This document shows positions 8,299 to 13,233 of a stretch of DNA of 13,233 bases, piece by piece. The notes beneath the pieces were generated by a model. That model had not been told where the DNA came from. It did not search any database and was given only the letters and a program-made list of their open reading frames with translations. The stretch covers positions 1-13,233 of the forward strand of contig JACPHN010000241.1 in the NCBI GenBank assembly GCA_016188575.1. Direction: 5' to 3'. The DNA comes from Candidatus Schekmanbacteria bacterium (lineage in GTDB: Bacteria > CSSED10-310 > JACPHN01). Each line of letters opens with the position of its first letter. Position 1 is the first letter of the stretch. The position numbers and the translations under genes were made by a program.

Positions 8299-8427
8299 GG
8301 GCGTCGGCCGAATGTCCTGGTATCAAGCCTGCACCCGAAGCCGTCCCAGTTGCCCAAAAGCCGCCTGGGATGCGAGTTGTGCAAGGATGGGCGCAGCAAG
8401 AGTGTAAACCACATTCGGCCGACGCCC
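8299..8427. mobile_element. MITE-like element: 17-bp perfect terminal inverted repeats, 6-bp target duplication
   Basis: GGGCGTCGGCCGAATGT (8299-8315) is repeated exactly in inverted orientation at 8411-8427. The 129-bp unit is flanked by the direct repeat ATTTTG (8293-8298 and 8428-8433), as expected of a target-site duplication. The 95-bp interior has no plausible ORF. These are the features of a non-autonomous miniature inverted-repeat transposable element. The mobilising transposase is not identifiable here. The exactness of both repeats suggests recent insertion. The ends carry no GTTRRRY core, so it is not an attC site. Confidence 0.8.
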
Positions 8428-8433
8428 ATTTTG
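8428..8433. repeat. Right copy of the 6-bp direct repeat flanking the MITE
   Basis: ATTTTG directly abuts the right inverted repeat and matches 8293-8298. Confidence 0.75.
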
Positions 8434-8833
8434 GCATGTCGTATCCGGTGCGTTTTCGGGGAAAGAGGGGTCATCGGGGCGACGAGAGGAAGCGTGCTCG
8501 GAGACCGGTAAGGATGTCGTAGAGACGGAATGGCCATCCTGAGGAGCGGTGGGTGCGACTTTCGGACGTCCCCGACTCTTCGCGCGGAGACCTGTTATGT
8601 GTAGCGTCAGCGAGGGGCGGAAGCGGCACCTGCCCGGCTCCGCTTGGCCTGTCGCACGTACTGCATTGTGGACTATCTGCTTGAGCGTGATTGGCAGGCT
8701 GGCCGTCAAGTGGCTGTAACTTCTGCGCTGCCCGGCTCGGAGGATGCTTCGTGGATCGGGTAGACGAGGGTTTACGCTGTGCAGTATTACGCGGCTTGGC
8801 TGCGGGTTCGGATGCCACGGCCTCTTGATGGGG

Positions 8834-9046
8834 CCTCGGCTCGATCGTGTAGCTCCACTTTCCGAGCTCGTCGCCTCTGGTGATGGCGATATCGTCCATT
8901 TCCTTGTCTGTCACTTTCCTTCCCTTCTCATGGACACTTCCGTCGCGATAGGCCTCGATGCGCAGTCCGGCTCTGGTGTTGGTCCTCCTGGCGAAGTTGA
9001 CTGCGATATTGTTCAAGTTATTTTTGCTCGCCTCCTTAGTTTTTCA
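8834..9046 (-). pseudogene. C-terminal remnant of an ISAzo13-family transposase
   Basis: The minus-strand frame reads VNFARRTNTRAGLRIEAYRD, then GRKVTDKEMDDIAITR, then GKWSYTIEPR. This follows the C-terminal pattern of ISAzo13-family DDE transposases (T-T-K-x-G-L-x-I-x-A-x-L-D ... G-x-x-V-S-D-x-E-M ... W-N-Y-T-I-x-P-R). The DDE catalytic core is absent: an in-frame TGA lies ten codons upstream of the TTG at 9016. The frame also misses the usual stop after the PR motif and continues for ~120 low-complexity codons to 8471, ending RLYDILTGLRARFLSSPR; I do not recognise that part and cannot say whether it is translated. AAGGAGG lies 14 bases before the TTG, too far for a normal start. I read it as a decayed insertion-sequence fragment. 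Family similarity is by pattern from memory. Confidence 0.55.
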
Positions 9047-9051
9047 GGAAT

Positions 9052-9073
9052 CTCTCGGCCTCAGGCCCGAGAG
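9052..9073. repeat. Hairpin CTCTCGG/CCGAGAG
   Basis: A 7-bp stem (9052-9058 with 9067-9073) lies at the truncated edge of the transposase remnant. The T run on the + strand lies before rather than after the stem, so as a terminator it would suit neither strand well. Confidence 0.4.
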
Positions 9074-9267
9074 GATCTCAAAAGCGGCGCACTACAGCGT
9101 CGAGCGCTTGAGCTCAGCATGTGCACACGCAGAGCAGTCAGATCCCGCACCGGGTACGCCAGGCCGGCGAAGGAGCGAATGTATCGCAGTCACGCGCTCG
9201 ACGCAGTAACTATGAAAACCTACAAGCGACACGAGAGTCGGCCTCAGCGAGGGGCGCATGCGACGTA

Positions 9268-9297
9268 AACTCCGGTTGACGGCGGGCAACCGGAGTT
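9268..9297. promoter_or_regulatory. 11-bp perfect inverted repeat, possible operator or promoter of intI
   Basis: AACTCCGGTTG (9268-9278) and CAACCGGAGTT (9287-9297) are exact inverted copies around an 8-bp spacer. Each arm contributes to a TTGACG hexamer (9276-9281, 9296-9301), the -35 consensus. No good -10 lies 16-18 bases downstream of either. It is placed 150 bases before the integrase start and could be a repressor site, or part of a lost attachment site. Confidence 0.4.
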
Positions 9298-9447
9298 GAC
9301 GGCGACAGGACGGCGGGTGCAATCGGACCGCCGCATCGCGCGCTTCTCGGTCACGGCGGCCGCCCGAAGTTGGAACGCGGTTTGCTTTCCTCACATCCAT
9401 CATGCAACAACCGCACAGGATTGAGCTTTGCAGTGAAGGAAACTATC

Positions 9448-10773
9448 ATGCCTGTCGAACGTACGTCTTTGCAAGCTGATTGTGCTGTCCGCGTCGAGCC
9501 GGGGAATGCAGGGGAGCTGCTCGTGTACGTGGCGTATCAACCGGAGCGAGTCCGAAAGATCCGGACCATTGCCGATGCGCGGTGGGACCCGCGGAGCACG
9601 TGTTGGCGGGTTCCCGATCGTCCGGAAACGCTCCACCGTTTGCGGGATCTGTTCCGGGACGACGGGGTTCACGTCGACCGACGACTGCAGGCGGCCTCTT
9701 CACCGAGGCAACCCCGTCGATCGCCTGTCGCTGTGACTGATTTCGTGCCGGAAATCTCACACGCGCCAGCGGCGGGCACTGCTCTGGCAAACTCTGCGTC
9801 TGATGGAGTTGACGACGCCATTCGTTCTCTCGAGGCGCTCGAGGAAGCGCTCCGCGTTCGGCACTACAGTATTCGCACGATGCGCGCCTACCGAGGGTGG
9901 GTACACCGGTTCCTTGCCGGTCGGCCGGTGATTGACCCGATGGACGCCGCGGCTTCCCGGGTCGAGGCGTTCCTCAGCGGCCTCGCCCTCGACAGAAAGG
10001 TAAGCGCCTCGACCCAGACCCAGGCGCTGTGCGCCTTGCTGTTCTTCTTCCGAGTCGTCTTGGGCATCGACATCGGGCACCTCGATGCGGTACGCGCACG
10101 CCGTACACGGCCCCTGCCGGTGGTGCTGACCGTCGCCGAGGTGCGCTCGCTCCTGTCCCACCTCGAGGGGACCCCAAGTCTGTGCGCTAATCTGATGTAC
10201 GGAAGCGGCCTGCGCTTGTCGGAGTGCCTGAACCTACGGATCCAGGATATCGACTTCGGAGGGCGCCAGATCCTGGTCCGCCAAGGGAAGGGCGCCAAGG
10301 ACAGGGTCACCATGCTGCCTGAGGTCCTCGTCATCTCGCTGTCTCGCCACCTCGAGATCGTGAGATCCGTCCACGCTGCCGACCTCTCCGCCGGCCATGG
10401 CCGTGTCGTGCTGCCCGACGCGCTGGCCCGGAAGTACCCGGGAGCGCCCACCGATTGGCGGTGGCAGTTTGCATTTCCGCAGCAACGGCGCTGGCGAAAC
10501 GAGGAAACCGGTGAGGAAGGTCGTCACCATGTTCACGAGACGGTCATTGAACGCGCCGTAAAGCAAGCCGTGACGGCGGCGGGTCTGAGCAAGCGGGCCA
10601 GCTGCCACACCTTGCGCCACAGCTTCGCAACCCATCTGTTGATGGCTGGATACGACATCCGCACGGTGCAGGAACTGCTCGGCCACAAGGACGTCTCCAC
10701 GACCATGATCTACACGCACGTGCTGAACCGCGGTGGCATGGCCGTTCGCAGCCCGGCCGATGTGCTTGGGTAG
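9448..10773 (+). CDS. intI: Integron integrase (IntI-type tyrosine recombinase) with N-terminal extension
   Basis: The start at ATG 9448 has AAGGA at 9435-9439; a TTG at 9370 in the same frame lacks an RBS. The product has 441 residues, about 100 more than usual IntI. The core SAM-like domain is ~125-215. Catalytic residues are Arg256 (GSGLRLSE), Lys in QGKGAKDR (279-286), His387/Arg390 (HTLRHSF), His413 (LGHKD) and Tyr422 (TTMIYTHV). The IntI-only insert is present: ALARKYPGAPTDWRWQFAFP (325-344) followed by RHH (359-361), which separates IntI from XerC/D. The extra N-terminus (1-~120) contains VYVAYQPERVRKIRTI and ARWDPRSTCWRVP, a short compact domain, then a Pro/Ala linker. IntI recombines folded single-stranded attC sites with attI. 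The cassettes follow on the same strand, the reverse-integron layout. Confidence 0.93.
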   Translation: MPVERTSLQADCAVRVEPGNAGELLVYVAYQPERVRKIRTIADARWDPRSTCWRVPDRPETLHRLRDLFRDDGVHVDRRLQAASSPRQPRRSPVAVTDFVPEISHAPAAGTALANSASDGVDDAIRSLEALEEALRVRHYSIRTMRAYRGWVHRFLAGRPVIDPMDAAASRVEAFLSGLALDRKVSASTQTQALCALLFFFRVVLGIDIGHLDAVRARRTRPLPVVLTVAEVRSLLSHLEGTPSLCANLMYGSGLRLSECLNLRIQDIDFGGRQILVRQGKGAKDRVTMLPEVLVISLSRHLEIVRSVHAADLSAGHGRVVLPDALARKYPGAPTDWRWQFAFPQQRRWRNEETGEEGRHHVHETVIERAVKQAVTAAGLSKRASCHTLRHSFATHLLMAGYDIRTVQELLGHKDVSTTMIYTHVLNRGGMAVRSPADVLG

Positions 10774-10950
10774 CCGGCGAGGAGGTTGTTATGCAGATCT
10801 TGATAAACGACTTATCCAGCAACGCGACCCCGGGCAAAACCGCGCAATCGCGGGATTCTTGCCGTAAGCTGTCCGCGATGGAGCCCGAATTAGCAAGCCA
10901 GGGACGCTGGGCGAACAGGATATCACGGACTGGATAATTGCAAGTTAGGC
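10774..10950 (+). other. Presumed attI region with core site GTTAGGC
   Basis: GTTAGGC at 10944-10950 fits the GTTRRRY core at which cassettes are inserted (cleavage after G) and is the attI1-type core. No R'' (RYYYAAC) partner or attC hairpin lies upstream, so it reads as attI joined to cassette 1 rather than as an attC. The region also contains a 5-bp hairpin CCGCG/CGCGG (10840-10853). The outer limits of attI cannot be set from sequence alone. Confidence 0.65.
10791..10937 (+). CDS. Small 48-residue ORF within the presumed attI region
   Basis: ATG 10791 is preceded by GAGGAGG with a 5-base spacing, one of the strongest ribosome-binding sites in the window, only 17 bases after the intI stop. 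The product starts MQILINDLSSNATPGK and ends RISRTG; TAA is at 10935-10937, 7 bases before the GTTAGGC core. No signal peptide, membrane segment or known family is visible. In class 1 integrons, a short translated ORF in attI1 (ORF-11) is known to raise translation of the first cassette; this ORF sits in the analogous position. It may be a leader ORF rather than a functional protein. Confidence 0.5.
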   Translation: MQILINDLSSNATPGKTAQSRDSCRKLSAMEPELASQGRWANRISRTG

Positions 10951-10988
10951 GGACCAGGCGAATACGACCATAACATAAGGAGAACTCC

Positions 10989-11999
10989 ATGTCTGACGTG
11001 TCCACGTTCCGCCTGTACCTATTGAGAGCCACATACCTGTTGATGGCCATCGGGCTGGCAATGATGATCTGGCCGCGAGTGGTTGCTGCTCAGGACTTCA
11101 ACGAGGTGCACAAGATCCTGATCACCGACCTCAGCGGCAAGACGGAAGCGCTCACGCATGCGCGCCTGGTCCATTCAGATGCCCACGAGAACGTCATGGG
11201 TGACGAGTTTGGGCACTATTTCGCCGAGATCGGCTATCTTCAGGTCATGCTCGACGGATCGCCGAGACGGAGCAAGTGGATTCACTACTCGGGGCTCAAG
11301 AGCGCGGTATTCAGTCGTCTAGGATCGAGCATCGAAATCAAGGCAACAGGTGAGGCCGGAGAGTCTACTTTCTCTGGCAGCTTTCCGGATCCGGAGGCCT
11401 TCCTCACGGGCGACGGGGATCTGGGTGAGGTCACCTATCCAATCAAGAAGGTGCGCTCGCTCGAAGTGCTTGAATACTGCGACTATCCCGAGCACGACAG
11501 CACCGGCAAAGCCATCCACAGACCCCTGGCAAGATCGGAGGCGGCACGCCGATGGCAACGGCGGGCGAAGCGACCCGCTACGGAATCCTGGACGCTTACG
11601 GACGGGGCCAGCACTACCCAAGTGTCACGAATCTGCTTCATGGACTCCTACAGTACGAACGAGTCCGGTAACACCATCTACTTCAACCGCTCGTGGCGTA
11701 AGAGCTCGCTGCGCTGCACGGGTGATAGCACGTTTGGAACGTTGGAGCTGGACAGGGGCGACTCACGCGTCACCGTGAAAGTCGACGAGCTGACGCTGGT
11801 CGAGTTTACAGGCCGCAGTCTTGGCACGGGCAAGGAGGGCCGACCAGAGGTCACGGTCCAGCGACGTGGAGGCAGCCCGGTGACTGCAGGCCTCGTCCTT
11901 GCCGGCCTCGACGCCGACGATGCCCTCGTATGGCACTCATCCTTGGGGTACGAGGGCGTCTCGCTTCTACCATTGCGTCGAATCACTCTGCGACGGTGA
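10989..11999 (+). CDS. Cassette-encoded exported or membrane-anchored protein of unknown function
   Basis: ATG 10989 has AAGGAG at 10977-10982, 6 bases upstream. The 336-residue product has an N-terminal hydrophobic segment (about residues 10-35, ending VVAAQ), a signal peptide or anchor with a likely VAA|Q-type cleavage near residue 35. The rest is polar, rich in beta-prone segments and charged residues, with Cys near 165, 218 and 239 that could form disulfides in the periplasm. I recognise no domain, catalytic motif or family. It is the first cassette gene, 39 bases after the attI core, so it would be best expressed by read-through from intI. Its stop lies 51 bases before the attC, normal spacing for a cassette gene. 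Cassette genes of unknown function are the rule in environmental integrons. Confidence 0.8.
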   Translation: MSDVSTFRLYLLRATYLLMAIGLAMMIWPRVVAAQDFNEVHKILITDLSGKTEALTHARLVHSDAHENVMGDEFGHYFAEIGYLQVMLDGSPRRSKWIHYSGLKSAVFSRLGSSIEIKATGEAGESTFSGSFPDPEAFLTGDGDLGEVTYPIKKVRSLEVLEYCDYPEHDSTGKAIHRPLARSEAARRWQRRAKRPATESWTLTDGASTTQVSRICFMDSYSTNESGNTIYFNRSWRKSSLRCTGDSTFGTLELDRGDSRVTVKVDELTLVEFTGRSLGTGKEGRPEVTVQRRGGSPVTAGLVLAGLDADDALVWHSSLGYEGVSLLPLRRITLRR

Positions 12000-12050
12000 T
12001 CACAGAACCGAGGAGATCATGCTCCAGCACCGACGGGCGCACCGCCGGCC

Positions 12051-12126
12051 GCCGAACAACTGGATGCACCTGACAAGGTCTGCGACGGCCAGGCGGCGCA
12101 GCCCTTGCAGGTGATCCAGGTGACTA
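12051..12126 (+). other. attC site of cassette 1, R' core eroded
   Basis: R''-like GCCGAAC (12051-12057), a 5-base spacer, then a long hairpin. GAT-G-CACCTG-A-CAAGG (12063-12078) pairs with CCTTG-CAGGTG-ATC (12103-12116), and CTGCG/CGCAG lies inside. The two extrahelical bases G12066 and A12073, six bases apart, match exactly those of the second attC, so this is an attC in the same orientation. Where R' (GTTRRRY) should be, the sequence is GTGACTA (12120-12126), and no GTTRRRY is at the right distance. Confidence 0.7.
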
Positions 12127-12415
12127 CTCAAGTGCCCGCGTTCGCCGGCGAAACAGTTTGGTCGGAGCCATCAGTGCTCCGGGCGCCGGCCGCACGCGCC
12201 TCAGGAGTCGTTCGGCCTCTCGCTTTTTCTCGCGCCGGTGAGTGCAAGAGGCAAGGAGTTCTTTGATCCCGGACTCGTTAAGCAGGAGCGGGCCGCGGAT
12301 CTTGCCTCGTTGAGGCGTAGCTACCAAACATTCTGCCGGCCGGCCGCCTAACCCGTCGTTGCAGGCGACAACACCCGGGCGTTCGCCCGGCTGTTGCGCC
12401 TGAACTCCAGCTCCG
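12121..12415 (+). mobile_element. Integron cassette 2, short and without a convincing gene
   Basis: This ~295-bp unit lies between two attC sites. On the + strand the longest frame is about 47 codons without an ATG or RBS. On the minus strand an open frame ends at TAG 12124-12126 and crosses the attC, reaching 12573; its in-cassette part (from a TTG near 12330) would be a ~67-residue basic protein with no RBS and no known relatives. Promoter-only, RNA-encoding and antisense-gene cassettes are all known; the sequence does not decide. Confidence 0.5.
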
Positions 12416-12421
12416 TTAGAC
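12346..12421 (+). other. Canonical attC recombination site (76 bp)
   Basis: R'' GCCTAAC (12346-12352), spacer CCGTC, then GTT-G-CAGGCG-A-CAACA (12358-12373) pairing with TGTTG-CGCCTG-AAC (12392-12405). A GC-rich apical stem CCGGGC/GCCCGG with loop GTTC (12375-12390) tops it. The 9-base spacer TCCAGCTCC and R' GTTAGAC (12415-12421) complete the site. Extrahelical G12361 and A12368 give the strand polarity IntI needs. R' on the right means the cassettes read left to right. Confidence 0.92.
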
Positions 12422-12469
12422 GGCCACAGAGCGACGAACGAGTCCAACTCAGGACGAGGAGTTGACAAG

Positions 12470-13233
12470 ATGGATTCAGAGGAGGTTCGATCGATAGTCC
12501 TGCGAAACACCGCCGAGCTATCCGAACTTCGGCACCAGGTAGCTGATCTCGTGTCCAAGGAGAAGCGTGTCAACGCGGCCCTCGAGTCCCTCGGAAGGCG
12601 GCTGATAGCCTGTTTGGAGGCGTTTCATCGAGATAAGTACAAGTCCACCGATCAGCGCCTTCACATTCGTGCCCTCGCCGAGGAGATTCAAATCTTCGAT
12701 AAGCTCGGCTATGACATCGGCGTATCCGGTGCTCGATTCCTCTTGGGGGTGTCTGCTCTGCTTGATGGACGCAACCAGACGGCCGCCGATCATTTTCAGC
12801 GCTTCATAGACGAGGCTGATCCGGACGATCTGAATCTGAAGAGCGCGCACTACCTGTCGGCAATGATCTCCTACAACCGCCGGGACTATGCGCGCGCAAT
12901 CAATCATTTCGAGGCTTCGTTCAGACTCTCGCCGAAGGAACAACCCGACTGGCAGTCCAAGACTTCGCCGCTGGCGAAAATCAGGCCATCTGTGCCGGCC
13001 AGAAGTCGACCAGGGTGCGAATCCGAAATTTCAACCGGGTCGCGGTTTCACGGGAGCATCAGGCAATCAAGAGCGACGGGAAAGGGCCTTGGTAACGGTC
13101 CGCTTTGCGTATGCGAAGGCGCCCCGGCCGCGCCGGACCAGGGCCCGCTCAGTGAGGCGGGCAACGACCTCGACCGGCGGCATGCCGGCGTCGAGCGCAC
13201 CACAGGTCCAGCCCCATTCTTTGCCGGATTCGC
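12470..13233 (+). CDS. Cassette 3: TPR-like protein, broken or chimeric after ~residue 164 (open at right edge)
   Basis: ATG 12470 follows GAGGAG (12456-12461) and lies 49 bases after the attC. The frame stays open to the window end (254 codons). Residues 1-45 are a charged helix, likely coiled coil. Residues ~89-120 (RFLLGVSALLDGRNQTAADHFQRF) and ~124-158 (AHYLSAMISYNRRDYARAINHFEASF followed by SP) are two tetratricopeptide-like helical pairs, a protein-interaction scaffold. After QPDWQSK (residue 164, base ~12961) the helical TPR character stops. It is replaced by Ser/Arg/Gly/Pro-rich sequence typical of an out-of-frame or non-coding stretch, and a minus-strand gene tail overlaps it from 13067. 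I infer that a different DNA segment joins near 12962 and that the true C-terminus and the cassette's own attC are lost. Confidence 0.65.
   Translation, partial: MDSEEVRSIVLRNTAELSELRHQVADLVSKEKRVNAALESLGRRLIACLEAFHRDKYKSTDQRLHIRALAEEIQIFDKLGYDIGVSGARFLLGVSALLDGRNQTAADHFQRFIDEADPDDLNLKSAHYLSAMISYNRRDYARAINHFEASFRLSPKEQPDWQSKTSPLAKIRPSVPARSRPGCESEISTGSRFHGSIRQSRATGKGLGNGPLCVCEGAPAAPDQGPLSEAGNDLDRRHAGVERTTGPAPFFAGF
12962..13066. other. Junction segment between cassette 3 and the right-hand element
   Basis: No coding signal fits here: the TPR pattern has ended and the minus-strand gene has already stopped. It contains a GGCCATCTGTGCCGGCC stretch. I see no clear inverted repeat end or target duplication, so the nature of the junction (insertion sequence end, deletion or recombination) is open. 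Confidence 0.4.
13067..13233 (-). CDS. C-terminal tail of an unidentified protein, possibly a RepB-type primase or replication protein (partial at right edge)
   Basis: The minus-strand frame enters from the right edge and ends with TGA at 13069-13067 after 54 residues: SGKEWGWTCGALDAG, then VEVVARLTERAL, then AFAYAKRTVTKALSRR. The order W-x-x-x-x-x-L-x-x-G, E-V-V-x-x-L, Y-x-x-R-T-V-x-x-A-L resembles the C-terminal helical tail of RepB-family DNA primases and related proteins in plasmids and integrative elements. That is a weak pattern match from memory. Codon use is GC-rich and third-position biased, as expected of a real gene. If right, another mobile element borders the integron on this side. 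Confidence 0.4.
   Translation of the reverse strand, partial: ESGKEWGWTCGALDAGMPPVEVVARLTERALVRRGRGAFAYAKRTVTKALSRRS

Larger units (their letters stand above)
9047..9447. other. Non-coding region upstream of the integron integrase
   Basis: There is no convincing gene in 400 bases; the open frames are short and unlike any protein I know. It contains a hairpin at 9052-9073 and an inverted repeat at 9268-9297 with two TTGACG hexamers, and should hold the intI promoter. I found no LexA-type CTGT-N8-ACAG box and no attC (no paired RYYYAAC/GTTRRRY), so no cassettes lie on this side of the integrase. Confidence 0.5.
10945..12126 (+). mobile_element. Integron cassette 1
   Basis: It runs from the attI core to the eroded attC at 12051-12126 and holds one + strand gene with its own RBS. 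If the missing R' makes that attC inactive, cassettes 1 and 2 would move as one unit of about 1.47 kb ending at 12415. Confidence 0.6.

Noticed and set aside
8299-8427. Inverted repeat considered as an attC site
   Set aside because: The size fits, but the ends lack RYYYAAC/GTTRRRY cores and extrahelical bases, while a target duplication flanks it; a MITE explains it better.
8744-9268. 174-codon + strand open frame
   Set aside because: It overlaps the transposase remnant on the other strand, has mixed composition and no RBS or recognisable domain.
9047-9447. LexA box or Pc-type promoter for divergent cassettes
   Set aside because: No CTGT-N8-ACAG sequence and no attC on this side of intI.
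10840-10853. CCGCG/CGCGG hairpin as an intrinsic terminator after intI
   Set aside because: The stem is only 5 bp and followed by GATTCTT, not a U tract; it also lies inside the small ORF.
12124-12573. 149-codon minus-strand frame as a single gene
   Set aside because: It runs through the canonical attC and into the TPR cassette gene, so as a whole it cannot be a cassette gene; only its left part is mentioned under cassette 2.
1-13233. tRNA, rRNA or CRISPR arrays
   Set aside because: No cloverleaf, rRNA-like stretch or regularly spaced direct repeats were seen on reading through.

Overview
The window is GC-rich DNA from a proteobacterium, probably Gamma- or Betaproteobacteria. That assignment is an inference from base composition and gene types; nothing in the window fixes the taxon. 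It falls into four blocks.

(1) Positions 1-205 are the 3' end of an IscB-type RNA-guided nuclease gene (IS200/IS605-associated), followed at once by a tightly packed + strand operon (202-6863). In order the operon encodes an outer-membrane beta-barrel protein, a small exported PstS-like binding protein, a 1111-residue hybrid histidine kinase (TM-HAMP-GAF-long coiled coil-HisKA-HATPase-REC-REC), a CheR methyltransferase and a CheB methylesterase without a receiver domain. This looks like a chemosensory-like signalling pathway tied to an envelope ligand-uptake or sensing pair. The only loose spacing is the cheR-cheB gap, which is filled by an antisense Arg-rich ORF.

(2) Positions 6896-8067, on the minus strand, hold a 3-hydroxyisobutyrate-dehydrogenase-family oxidoreductase and, just upstream of it, a small FlbD-family protein.

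(3) Positions 8068-9447 are an accessory, mostly non-coding stretch. They contain a perfect 129-bp MITE-like element (17-bp inverted ends, 6-bp target duplication), a C-terminal remnant of an ISAzo13-family transposase and two further hairpins.

(4) Positions 9448-13233 are an integron. The integrase (IntI-specific insert present) carries an unusual N-terminal extension and points the same way as the cassettes, the 'reverse' layout. After it come a 48-codon ORF with a strong RBS inside the presumed attI, a GTTAGGC core site, and cassette 1 (exported protein of unknown function). An attC with a normal hairpin but no recognisable R' core follows, then a short cassette with no convincing gene and a textbook attC. 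The last cassette encodes a TPR-like protein whose sequence breaks off near 12962. The right edge holds, on the minus strand, the tail of another gene, perhaps a RepB-type primase from a neighbouring mobile element.

The most novel points are the integron (extended IntI, reverse orientation, attI ORF, eroded attC), the MITE, and the porin/binding protein/hybrid kinase/CheR/CheB operon with its antisense basic ORF.
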